Source of the DNA: an uncultured Dysosmobacter sp.
Lineage (GTDB): Bacteria; Bacillota; Clostridia; Oscillospirales; Oscillospiraceae
Assembly: GCA_934636905.1 (NCBI GenBank)
Contig: CAKUBJ010000036.1
Coordinates: 1-17,161, forward strand
Reading direction: 5' to 3'
DNA length: 17,161 bases
Under the pieces are notes generated by a model. The model was not told where the DNA came from and made no database searches. It worked only from the letters and a program-made list of their open reading frames with translations. Both the position numbers and the translations under genes were made by a program. Shown in pieces: positions 6,554 to 13,183 of the stretch (positions are counted from its first letter, which is position 1; every line of letters starts with the position of its first letter).

Positions 6554-7433
6554 TATGAAAGCCCTGTATCAGGCAAACAGCGTAGAGGAAGCCGTTGCCC
6601 TCCGGCTGGCGCATCCGGAAGCCCAGATTATCGCCGGCGGCAGTGACGTGCTGGTGCAGATGCGGGAAGGCAAGCGGGCCGGTGCGGAACTGATTTCCAT
6701 TTACGGCATTGACGCCCTCCGGGGCGTGTCCATGGAGCCGGACGGCACCCTGCGCATCGGCTCCCTCACCAGCTTTTCCCATATCACCCGCGATCCGCTG
6801 ATTCAGAAGTATATCAATGTGCTGGGGGAGGCGGTGGATCAGGTAGGCGGCCCCCAGATCCGCAACATCGGCACCATCGGCGGCAACACCTGCAACGGCG
6901 TCACCTCCGCCGATTCCGCCTCCACTCTCCACGCGTGGGACGCCGTCATTGAACTGACCGGCAGAAACGGCGTCCGCCGTCTGCCCATTCACGACTTTTA
7001 CATCAAAGCCGGCAGGGTGGACATCCGGGTGGAGGACGGCGAGATTCAGACCGCTGTGCTGATTCCGAAGGAGAGTTACGAAAACTGCTTCGGCCACTAT
7101 ATCAAGTACGCCATGCGGAACGCCATGGACATCGCCACACTGGGGACGTCCGTCAACCTGCGGCTGTCCGCCGACAAAAAGACGGTGGAACGGGCCAGAA
7201 TCGCCTTCGGCGTGGCGGGGCCGGTGCCCCTTCGGGCGAAAACGGCGGAAGCCCTGGCGCAGGGCCGGCCGGTGAGCATGGAGTTGGCGGAGGCGTTCGC
7301 TCAGGCGGTGACCCGGGACATCCACCCCCGGGACTCCTGGCGCGCCGCCAAGGATTTCCGGATGCACATCGCGGTGGAGAGCGCCAGACGGGCGTTCATG
7401 GAATCGGTCAGACTGGCGGGAGGTGTACTGTAA
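6546..7433 (+). CDS. xdhB: Xanthine dehydrogenase, FAD-binding subunit
   Basis: A protein of 295 residues (E. coli XdhB has 292) with the FAD-binding fold of molybdopterin dehydrogenases. IIAGGSDVLVQMREG (28-42) and QIRNIGTIGGNTCNG (104-118) are the two FAD pyrophosphate-binding loops; a CO-dehydrogenase flavoprotein-type C-terminal domain follows. It takes electrons from the 2Fe-2S subunit and passes them to NAD or another acceptor. ATG 6546 has AGGAGGG 8 nt upstream, lies inside the end of xdhA (8-nt overlap), and the stop shares a base with the xdhC start. It is the only FAD subunit in the window, so it might also serve the fused hydroxylase upstream. Confidence 0.9.
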   Translation: MYDMKALYQANSVEEAVALRLAHPEAQIIAGGSDVLVQMREGKRAGAELISIYGIDALRGVSMEPDGTLRIGSLTSFSHITRDPLIQKYINVLGEAVDQVGGPQIRNIGTIGGNTCNGVTSADSASTLHAWDAVIELTGRNGVRRLPIHDFYIKAGRVDIRVEDGEIQTAVLIPKESYENCFGHYIKYAMRNAMDIATLGTSVNLRLSADKKTVERARIAFGVAGPVPLRAKTAEALAQGRPVSMELAEAFAQAVTRDIHPRDSWRAAKDFRMHIAVESARRAFMESVRLAGGVL

Positions 7434-7933
7434 TGGCGCAGTATCAGGTGGTTCACTTCAATCTCAACGGCAGAGACGTGGAAAAAATGGTGGACGTCCG
7501 GGCCAGCCTTACGGATATGCTGCGGAACGACTATCATCTCACCAGCGTGAAAAAGGGCTGCGAGGTGGGGGAATGCGGCGCCTGCAACGTCATCATCGAC
7601 GGCGAGTGCTTCAACTCCTGCATCTATCTGGCGGTCTGGGCGGAGGGAAAGCACATCCGCACCCTGGAGAGCCTGCTTGGCCCCAACGGCGAACTCAGCG
7701 ACATCCAGCAGGCGTTCATTGACGAAACCGCCGTCCAGTGCGGCTTCTGCACCCCCGGTTTCATCATGACGGCGGTGGAGATTCTGGAAACCGGGAAACT
7801 CTACACCGACGACCAGCTGCGCAAACTCCTCTCCGGGCACCTGTGCCGCTGCACCGGCTATGAGAACATCCTCCGGGCGGTGAAAAAGACCATGTACCGG
7901 CGGCTGGGACTGCCCCTGCCTGCGGAAAAGTAA
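7433..7933 (+). CDS. xdhC: Xanthine dehydrogenase, 2Fe-2S subunit
   Basis: An iron-sulfur subunit of 166 residues (E. coli XdhC has 159). The N-terminal plant-ferredoxin cluster is held by C43, C48, C51 and C63; the C-terminal helical cluster by C103, C106, C138 and C140 in QCGFCTPG and CRCTGY. It relays electrons from XdhA to XdhB. The start overlaps the xdhB stop as TAATG, with GGGAGGTG 7 nt upstream, so it is translationally coupled. It ends just before a strong terminator. Note that xdhC here means the E. coli iron-sulfur subunit, not the XdhC/CoxI sulfuration chaperone, which I do not find in the window. Confidence 0.92.
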   Translation: MAQYQVVHFNLNGRDVEKMVDVRASLTDMLRNDYHLTSVKKGCEVGECGACNVIIDGECFNSCIYLAVWAEGKHIRTLESLLGPNGELSDIQQAFIDETAVQCGFCTPGFIMTAVEILETGKLYTDDQLRKLLSGHLCRCTGYENILRAVKKTMYRRLGLPLPAEK

Positions 7934-7939
7934 AGAAAT

Positions 7940-7980
7940 CCCCCGGCACGGAACCGCAAAGCCCGTGCCGGGGGTTCTTT
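7940..7980. terminator. Bidirectional terminator between convergent operons
   Basis: A perfect 12-bp stem, CCCCCGGCACGG (7940-7951) / CCGTGCCGGGGG (7963-7974), is followed by TTCTTT on the plus strand and GATTTCTTT on the minus strand. It ends xdhABC and the chromate-transporter operon, which stops at 7994. Confidence 0.85.
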
Positions 7981-7993
7981 GTATCTCTTTGCA

Positions 7994-8524
7994 TCAGCGG
8001 ATGAGAAGCAGCCCCAAGGCTGCGGAGAGCAGGATGACCTTGGGAATGCTGACCTTGCACTTTACCAGCAGGAACAGCCCCACTACGCCGATAAAGACGG
8101 CAGGGAGGCTGACGGCGCCGGCGGAGACGTAGTTGGTCATGGCAAGGGAAAGCAGCACGCCGGCAATCAGCCCCAGACAGGAGGGGCGCACCCCCAGCAT
8201 CACCTGCCGCATCAGGGCGGCGTCCCGGAACTTTTCAAACATCACGGCGGCAATGGTGCAGACCAGCAGGGTAGGGGAGAGGACGCCAAGGCTGGCGCTG
8301 ACGGCGCCGGCCAGCCCCGCCACCCGGGTGCCGGCGAAGGTGGCGCAGTTCAGTCCCAGCGGGCCGGGGGTCATTTCCGCAATGGCCACAATGTCGCTGA
8401 CCTCGGAGGTGCTCATCCACTGGTGGGTCAGCATCTCATGGCTGATAAGGGGCACCATGCTCAGCCCGCCGAAGCTGGTGAAGCCGATTTTGCAGAAGGA
8501 CCAGAACAGTTCAAGAAGGATCAT
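7994..8524 (-). CDS. Chromate transporter family membrane protein (second half-protein)
   Basis: A hydrophobic protein of 176 residues and one ChrA domain (short-chain CHR family). It begins with LFWSFCKIGFTSFGG, the family's opening helix, and carries EMTPGPLGLN, matching the conserved PGP motif. Several membrane helices follow to the C-terminus. In short-chain families two half-size proteins, encoded side by side, replace one two-domain ChrA; this pairs with the gene at 8511-9107, overlapping it by 14 nt. ATG 8524 is chosen because GGGAGG lies just upstream and the family alignment begins there; the longer frame to 8629 reads through the partner gene. Known members export chromate, but the substrate in an anaerobe is uncertain. 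Confidence 0.82.
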   Translation of the reverse strand: MILLELFWSFCKIGFTSFGGLSMVPLISHEMLTHQWMSTSEVSDIVAIAEMTPGPLGLNCATFAGTRVAGLAGAVSASLGVLSPTLLVCTIAAVMFEKFRDAALMRQVMLGVRPSCLGLIAGVLLSLAMTNYVSAGAVSLPAVFIGVVGLFLLVKCKVSIPKVILLSAALGLLLIR

Positions 8525-9107
8525 GGAAGCCTCCCTTCCGGGCGCGCCAGAGGCAGAGAAGCCAGCCCAGCAGGCCGCTGATGAGTACGATGAGGATGCA
8601 GCTGACGCCGAAAAAGAAATAGAGCACAAAGGCCAGCAGCAGGAAGAAGATGCCGCTGGAATCCGCCAGCGCGGCCTTCCGCAGCTTCAGGGCGGCGGAG
8701 GCAATGATGGGCACCACGGCGGCACGGACGCCGGTCATGGCGCGGCTGACATACAGATTGTCCTTCACCAGGCCGTAGCACCACGTCACCGCCGTCAGCA
8801 CAATGAGGGAGGGCAGCGTAATGCCCAGCAGACAGGCCAGCGCCCCGGGAAAACCGGCGGCATGGTAGCCGAAAAGGTAAGTGACGTTGCCTACCATCAG
8901 CCCCGGCAGGCTGCGTCCCACGCTGGTGATGTCCAGCAGTTCCTCATCGGTAATCCAGTGACGCTTCTGCACATATTCCTGCTGAAGCTGGGCGATGATG
9001 GACCACCCGCCGCCGAAGGTGTAAAAGCCGATTTTGAAAAAATAGAGGAACAGCCCCAGCACCCGGCTCTTCCGCCCGACGTCCTCCTGATGTGTTTCCA
9101 GTTCCAC
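8511..9107 (-). CDS. Chromate transporter family membrane protein (first half-protein)
   Basis: 198 residues, single ChrA domain with multiple hydrophobic segments. The N-terminus LFLYFFKIGFYTFGGGWSII is the family signature, followed by WITDEELLDI. Where most members have a PGP motif this one reads SLPGLMVGN, so the first member of the pair diverges at a conserved position. The start is GTG at 9107 with a strong AAGGAGG 6 nt upstream, and that site overlaps the stop codon of ruvX. The downstream partner begins inside this gene. Transport of an oxyanion or similar anion is the family role; no substrate evidence exists here. Confidence 0.82.
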   Translation of the reverse strand: MELETHQEDVGRKSRVLGLFLYFFKIGFYTFGGGWSIIAQLQQEYVQKRHWITDEELLDITSVGRSLPGLMVGNVTYLFGYHAAGFPGALACLLGITLPSLIVLTAVTWCYGLVKDNLYVSRAMTGVRAAVVPIIASAALKLRKAALADSSGIFFLLLAFVLYFFFGVSCILIVLISGLLGWLLCLWRARKGGFHDPS

Positions 9108-9118
9108 GCGCTGCCTCC

Positions 9119-9535
9119 TTAATGGCTTTTTTTGAAGGTGAGATAGCCCTCCAGAATCAGGGACGCCGCCACGGCGTCCACCACCTTTTTCCGCTGGCGG
9201 GCGTTTTTCCCGCTGTTGAAGAGAATGTTGTGGGCGTCAATGGTGGTGCGGCGTTCGTCCCACAGAACCACCGGCAGGGAAGTGGCCTCCTCCAGCAGCG
9301 CCTTCATGGCTTTGGCCTTTTCGGAGCGGGGGCCAAGGGTGCCGTCCATGTTGACGGGGTGCCCCAGCACCAGTTCCTCCACACCGTGCTCTTCCGCCAG
9401 TGCCGCCGTCTGCTGGGCCACCACCTCCGGGCGGCGGCTGTTGATGACGGTGGTGAAGCCGGCCAGCAGGCCGGTGGGGTCGGAAATGGCGATGCCGGTA
9501 TGGGCGTCGCCGTAATCGATTGCCATAATCCGCAT
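9119..9535 (-). CDS. ruvX: Putative pre-16S rRNA nuclease / Holliday junction resolvase-like RuvX (YqgF)
   Basis: 138 residues, the usual length of the YqgF/RuvX family with an RNase H-like fold. MRIMAIDYGDAHTGIAISD carries the first catalytic Asp (D7). LGHPVNMDGTLG is the central motif, DERRTT (93-98) the second acidic site, and VDAVAA (D120) the last Asp. YqgF matures the 5' end of 16S rRNA in E. coli; resolvase activity has been proposed. ATG 9535 has AAGGAGG 5 nt upstream. It begins 10 nt after the dipeptidase gene and its stop overlaps the next ribosome binding site, so all four genes form one operon. Confidence 0.92.
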   Translation of the reverse strand: MRIMAIDYGDAHTGIAISDPTGLLAGFTTVINSRRPEVVAQQTAALAEEHGVEELVLGHPVNMDGTLGPRSEKAKAMKALLEEATSLPVVLWDERRTTIDAHNILFNSGKNARQRKKVVDAVAASLILEGYLTFKKSH

Positions 9536-9545
9536 GGGAACCTCC

Positions 9546-10328
9546 TTATGATTCGGGAATGAATGTTTCCTCCACCGGATAGCGCTCCGTGTCCGAATAG
9601 TGCCACCACTCGGCGGAATAGGGCCTGAAGCCTGCGGCCGTCATGGCCTCCTCCAGCAGCCGGGCATGGGCGGCGGCCTCTTCGCTGACGTCGCTGTAAT
9701 CCCGGTCTGCCATGGCGGTGAAGTTGTCGAAATCCGTGGGCATCTCCACGGATTCCCCCTCCGGAGTGACCAGCGTGAGATCCACGGTGTTGCCACGGCT
9801 GTGGGAGGAATAGCCCTTTTCCGGGTTCGCCACATAGGCGGGATCCGGGCAGATGTCCCAGAGCCGGAACTGGGCGGAAACGGGACGGAAGGCGTCCCAG
9901 ATCAGCAGGGAATACCCGGCCTCTTCCAGCGTTTTCTGAGCGGCTGCCAGCTTCCGCACGGTGCCGTACCGCAGGCAGGCGTCGGAAAAGTCGTAGATGA
10001 CCTGCCCGGTGAAGTTGTTGTCCGATGCGTAGCGTAAATCCGTATAGATGCCGGGAATCCAGTCGGTTACGGAGACAAAGGCGTCGTCCGCCGGCTCCGG
10101 TTGGGATTCCGGGGAAAGCTCCGGCTCCGGAGCAGGCGCAGGGGCAGGCTGCTCCGGTTCGGGCTTTGCATCCGGCGCAGTCTCAGGCAGAGATTCCGCC
10201 GGCACTTCCGTGGGAGCGGTGACCGGCGGGGGGTCTGCCGGCGCCGGCGGCGTCACCGGTGATGCAGGGGCACCGCAGCCGGAGAGGAACAGCGCTGCCA
10301 TCAGCGCGGAAAGCAGAAAACGGCGCAT
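9546..10328 (-). CDS. VanX-type D-Ala-D-Ala dipeptidase (M15D) lipoprotein
   Basis: 260 residues. MRRFLLSALMAALFLSGCGA is a lipoprotein signal peptide with lipobox LSGC (Cys18). Residues ~19-80 are a Pro/Ala/Glu-rich linker that would hold the domain off the membrane. The catalytic domain follows: WDAFRP (R148), SHSRGNTVD with zinc ligands H176 and D183, and EWWH with E240 and zinc ligand H243. This is the M15D pattern of VanX/DdpX, which cleave D-Ala-D-Ala; being anchored outside suggests peptidoglycan turnover or scavenging. No vanH or vanA ligase is nearby. ATG 10328 fits the signal peptide and predicted promoter; the in-frame extension to 10385 would precede the transcription start. Ribosome binding is weak (AAGGCGG). 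Confidence 0.85.
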   Translation of the reverse strand: MRRFLLSALMAALFLSGCGAPASPVTPPAPADPPPVTAPTEVPAESLPETAPDAKPEPEQPAPAPAPEPELSPESQPEPADDAFVSVTDWIPGIYTDLRYASDNNFTGQVIYDFSDACLRYGTVRKLAAAQKTLEEAGYSLLIWDAFRPVSAQFRLWDICPDPAYVANPEKGYSSHSRGNTVDLTLVTPEGESVEMPTDFDNFTAMADRDYSDVSEEAAAHARLLEEAMTAAGFRPYSAEWWHYSDTERYPVEETFIPES

Positions 10329-10356
10329 AAGCCACCGCCTTTCAACAATTTCCCCC

Positions 10357-10385
10357 ATGGTATCACATTGCGGCGGCGGATGCAA
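10357..10385 (-). promoter_or_regulatory. Possible promoter for the dipeptidase-ruvX operon
   Basis: The minus strand reads TTGCAT (10385-10380), a 17-nt spacer and TACCAT (10362-10357), each about four of six consensus bases. The -35 box lies 17 bp from the left end of the mobile sigma cassette. Confidence 0.45.
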
Positions 10386-10474
10386 GCCGGAATCCCCCGC
10401 CTCCCTTTTACCTTTTGTGTTGATATAAGCCTATCCGCCAAACCTCAAGTCGTTTTGACGGAAAATGGGCATAG

Positions 10475-10506
10475 AAAAAGGACAGTCAATTTCTCGGCTG
10501 TCCTTT
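10475..10506 (-). terminator. Rho-independent terminator of the sigma/anti-sigma operon
   Basis: A 9-bp stem, AAAGGACAG (10477-10485) / CTGTCCTTT (10498-10506), runs on the minus strand into TTTTT. It lies 20 nt past the anti-sigma stop and shields the downstream dipeptidase operon from readthrough. Confidence 0.75.
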
Positions 10507-10525
10507 CGATATGAAGATAGCTCAT

Positions 10526-11098
10526 TCAGTTTGCGGCAGGGTCTTGTTCTGATACTTCTTCAGCAGAAGTTTGGTTATTGGGGAGCGGGTCATACCCGTC
10601 TGGGTTTCCGTCGAGGTCTGTGCTATGATAGTTTTCATACAACCAGTATTTCCCGCCAATCCCAACGACGATGTTTTCGCCATATTGATAAACTTCTGAG
10701 CCAACAATAGGGTGATTTGCCTGGAAGTTTTCCTTGGGTATACCGTCCAAATAATTACCTGCGTCATTTGTACCTTGGAAGTTGGTAACATCACTTTCAA
10801 TGACGCCTAAATAAACAAAATCGTCTTTCAATTCGTTGAACGATGTTTGCGAAGTGGACTGCTTATACAGGGTGTCGTTAACATAAATCATCGGTGCCGC
10901 GTCTGCTATACCCGGAGTAGTAACACTATTGTTGTGGAAAAAAAAGGGAATTGCCACAACGCATACTAAAACCAAACAAGCTGCAATAGCACCCCATTTA
11001 GCCCAGATGGGCTTCTTTGCTTTTTGATATACCCTTGCCTCGCTGACATATTTCTCATTGATATCGCCGAGAACTTCATACAGTTTTTCGTTAGTCAT
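10526..11098 (-). CDS. Membrane-anchored anti-sigma factor-like protein
   Basis: 190 residues with one transmembrane helix at about 32-54 (IWAKWGAIAACLVLVCVVAI). The N-terminal ~30 residues (MTNEKLYEVLGDINEKYV) would face the cytoplasm and are positioned like an anti-sigma domain; residues 55-190 would be outside and resemble no domain I can name. The gene overlaps the sigma factor by the four bases ATGA, which couples their translation and is the classic arrangement of an ECF sigma factor with its anti-sigma. No ZAS zinc motif (HxxxCxxC) is visible, so it is not a zinc anti-sigma. The role as sensor and inhibitor is inferred mainly from position and topology. Confidence 0.7.
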   Translation of the reverse strand: MTNEKLYEVLGDINEKYVSEARVYQKAKKPIWAKWGAIAACLVLVCVVAIPFFFHNNSVTTPGIADAAPMIYVNDTLYKQSTSQTSFNELKDDFVYLGVIESDVTNFQGTNDAGNYLDGIPKENFQANHPIVGSEVYQYGENIVVGIGGKYWLYENYHSTDLDGNPDGYDPLPNNQTSAEEVSEQDPAAN

Positions 11099-11655
11099 AG
11101 TTCAAAGCCCCTTTCTAAAAGGTAGTTGTGCAGTTTAAGGCGGAGGCGGTTAAGGGTCATTGATACTGCCCCATCATTCATGCCGTGCCGGACAGCAATT
11201 TCTGAAATGCTATCGGTGTACCAGTATCGGCTGATGAAAATACTTCTTTTCTCTGGAGAAAGACTATCCAGAAATGTATCAATGGCTTTCGTGAGTTCCT
11301 TTTGGTCAAATGCCTGTTCAACATCATTCTTGCCAGATACCAGGTCTGAAAGTTCCTCCAAAACCACAGGCAACTCTCCACCACCTCGTTTGTCGGCAGT
11401 GTTATGCTTGTATCGGTTAAGCGATAAGTTGCGGACTATTTTCCCAAGGAATGTAGATAGAATGCTCGGTCTATGCGGTGGCATGGAGTTCCACGCGTTC
11501 AAGTATGTATCGTTCACGCATTCCTCTGTGTCCTCATGGTTGCCCAGTATGTTCTTGGCAATCGAGGTACAGTAGCTTCCATACTTGTCTGCTGTTGCGG
11601 GGATTGCCTGCTCATTCCTATCCCAGTATAACTGGACTATCTTTGCGTCATCCAT
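11095..11655 (-). CDS. ECF-type RNA polymerase sigma factor
   Basis: 186 residues with the two-domain layout of group 4 sigma factors. Region 2 spans roughly 10-80 (HEDTEECVNDTYLNAWNSMP, then FLGKIVRNLSLNRYK). A linker follows, then region 4 at about 120-180 (SLSPEKRSIFISRYW, SISEIAVRHGMNDGAVSMTL, a helix-turn-helix). It should recruit RNA polymerase to a small regulon when released from the membrane partner encoded next. ATG 11655 has AGGTGA about 6 nt upstream. Base composition is more A/T-rich than the chromosome around it. It is inside the inverted-repeat-bounded cassette. I find no convincing promoter in front of it; autoregulation would be usual. Confidence 0.88.
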   Translation of the reverse strand: MDDAKIVQLYWDRNEQAIPATADKYGSYCTSIAKNILGNHEDTEECVNDTYLNAWNSMPPHRPSILSTFLGKIVRNLSLNRYKHNTADKRGGGELPVVLEELSDLVSGKNDVEQAFDQKELTKAIDTFLDSLSPEKRSIFISRYWYTDSISEIAVRHGMNDGAVSMTLNRLRLKLHNYLLERGFEL

Positions 11656-11872
11656 CAGTGTTCACCTCACTTTCAAATTTACCCTTTCACCTATATACAC
11701 AACTTTTGAACTCAAATCTCACACATTTTTTCAAATATTTTTCTATCCCATAATACCACAATGTTCTACAATTTGGGCATGAAAAGATGCCGAAGTTGCC
11801 TTCGGCTCTTTTCGGTATCCAGTACCGGTTAAGTGCGTGATTTAGTGAAATCACCGGAGTTCTACCCTATCC
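11656..11872. other. AT-rich leader and hairpins at the right end of the cassette
   Basis: No gene here. It holds the sigma-factor leader, a GCCGAAG-TTGC-CTTCGGC hairpin (11789-11806) followed by TCTTTTC on the plus strand, and a GTGATTT-AGTG-AAATCAC hairpin (11837-11854). The hairpins could act as weak terminators or as sub-terminal transposition signals. Confidence 0.45.
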
Positions 11873-11913
11873 ACACAAAAGGTAAAAGGGAATCCCCCGC
11901 CGCGTTTTTCCTG

Positions 11914-11942
11914 TTGCGGTTTGCCTGCGGATTTGGTATACT
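11914..11942 (+). promoter_or_regulatory. Sigma-A promoter of ruvCAB
   Basis: TTGCGG (11914-11919), 17-nt spacer, TATACT (11937-11942), with an extended -10 TGG immediately before. It starts 13 bp beyond the right direct repeat of the mobile cassette and so was left intact by the insertion. Confidence 0.8.
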
Positions 11943-11972
11943 GATTCCAATTGAGAAGAAAAGAGGCGCACC

Positions 11973-12482
11973 GTGCGGATTCTGGGCATTGACCCCGGCT
12001 ACGCCACCATCGGCTTCGGGCTGATTGAGGGGGAACGGGCACAATTTCATATGGTGACCTACGGCGCCATCACCACCCCGGCGGGACTGCCCCTGTCCAG
12101 GCGGCTTTACCAGATTGACCGGGATATGGAGGAACTGATTGGCCGGCTGAAGCCGGACGTGATTTCCATCGAGGAACTGTTCTTCAACACCAACATCACC
12201 ACCGGCATCGCTGTGGCGCACGGACGGGGGGTGCTGCTGTGCGCCGCGGAGCGGTGCGGCGTGCCCCTGTTTGAGTACACGCCGGGACAGGTGAAAATGG
12301 CCGTCACCGGCTACGGCAAGGCGGAGAAGCGGCAGGTGATGGACATGACGAAGCGGCTTCTGAAGCTGGCGAAAACACCCCGGCCGGACGACGCCGCCGA
12401 CGCGCTGGCGCTGGCGCTGTGTCATGCAAGGAGTTCTACTTCACAGCTCCCGCAGGTCAGGCCGGAGAAGGAAACCGTATAA
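11973..12482 (+). CDS. ruvC: Crossover junction endodeoxyribonuclease RuvC
   Basis: 169 residues, the normal RuvC size. MRILGIDPGYATIGFG carries the first catalytic Asp (D7), ISIEELFF the Glu (E67), and RPDDAADALALALCH the last two (D140, D143). It resolves Holliday junctions by paired nicks as part of the RuvABC resolvasome. The start is GTG at 11973 with AAGAGG upstream. The stop TAA overlaps the ribosome binding site of ruvA 12 nt later, so the two are coupled. Its promoter lies just upstream at 11914-11942. Confidence 0.95.
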   Translation: MRILGIDPGYATIGFGLIEGERAQFHMVTYGAITTPAGLPLSRRLYQIDRDMEELIGRLKPDVISIEELFFNTNITTGIAVAHGRGVLLCAAERCGVPLFEYTPGQVKMAVTGYGKAEKRQVMDMTKRLLKLAKTPRPDDAADALALALCHARSSTSQLPQVRPEKETV

Positions 12483-12494
12483 GGAGAATGGGAT

Positions 12495-13100
12495 ATGTTT
12501 TACTATCTGGATGGCATAGTGGCGGAGATTCTGCCGGGACTGGCAGTGATTGACTGTGGCGGCGTGGGCTATGCCTGCATGACCACCAACAACACCCTCT
12601 CCCAGCTGAAAAAGGGGGAGAAGAAAAAGCTCTACACCTACCTGAACGTAGGGGAGAGCGTCTTTGACCTGTACGGCTTTGCCAGCCAGAACGAACTGAG
12701 CAGCTTCAAAATGCTGCTGGGGGTGTCCGGCGTGGGACCCAAGGCGGCGCTGGCAATCCTCTCCGCCAACACGCCGGAGGGGCTGGCCATGGCCATCGTC
12801 ACGGAGGATGCCAAGTCCCTGACGGCAGCCCAGGGCATCGGCAAGAAGATTGCCCAGCGGATTATTCTGGAACTGAAGGACAAAATGGCCAGGGAAACCG
12901 CCGCCGGACTGGACTTTTCCGGCGGCAAAGACGCCCCGGCGCCTGCCCTGTTCAGCAGCAAGGCCGCGGAAGCGGCGGCAGCACTGGCGGTGCTGGGCTA
13001 CTCCACCCAGGAGGTGCAGACGGCGCTGAAGGGCGTGGATGTGGAAAATCTGCCTCTGGAGGAGATTATCCGCCAGAGCCTGAAAAAGATGGTGAAGTGA
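12495..13100 (+). CDS. ruvA: Holliday junction branch migration protein RuvA
   Basis: 201 residues, as expected. Domain I is an OB fold (MFYYLDGIVAEILPGLAVID, then GESVFDLYGF). Domain II contains two helix-hairpin-helix motifs (LLGVSGVGPKAALAIL and GIGKKIAQRIILELKDK). Domain III after a linker (from about 155) binds RuvB. The tetramer holds the junction and recruits RuvB motors. ATG 12495 has AAGGAG 8 nt upstream. An 83-nt gap separates it from ruvB, with no clear promoter or terminator in it. Confidence 0.95.
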   Translation: MFYYLDGIVAEILPGLAVIDCGGVGYACMTTNNTLSQLKKGEKKKLYTYLNVGESVFDLYGFASQNELSSFKMLLGVSGVGPKAALAILSANTPEGLAMAIVTEDAKSLTAAQGIGKKIAQRIILELKDKMARETAAGLDFSGGKDAPAPALFSSKAAEAAAALAVLGYSTQEVQTALKGVDVENLPLEEIIRQSLKKMVK

Positions 13101-13183
13101 GGCATAAGGACACGAAGGGGCGGGGAACTATCCCTGCGGCCTGCATCGTAAGCGTGAATTTGACGGCATAGGGAAGTGACATT

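Larger units (their letters stand above)
10402..11891. mobile_element. Non-autonomous mobile cassette with sigma/anti-sigma pair
   Basis: A 1490-bp unit. The left end, 10402-10420 (TCCCTTTTACCTTTTGTGT), is the exact reverse complement of the right end, 11873-11891. It is flanked by 10-bp direct repeats. Inside are two minus-strand genes (sigma factor, anti-sigma-like protein), a terminator near the left end and two small hairpins near the right end. The interior is visibly richer in A/T than the genes on either side, and its codons differ accordingly. No transposase or recombinase is encoded, so movement would need an enzyme supplied in trans. It lies between the divergent dipeptidase-ruvX and ruvCAB promoters. 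The ends and duplication are seen directly; mobility is inferred. Confidence 0.8.
10392..11901. repeat. 10-bp direct repeats flanking the sigma cassette (target-site duplication)
   Basis: ATCCCCCGCC occurs at 10392-10401 and again at 11892-11901, each copy directly against the outer end of a terminal inverted repeat. The identity extends to 13 bp (GGAATCCCCCGCC) if the last three bases of the right inverted repeat are included. Confidence 0.85.
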
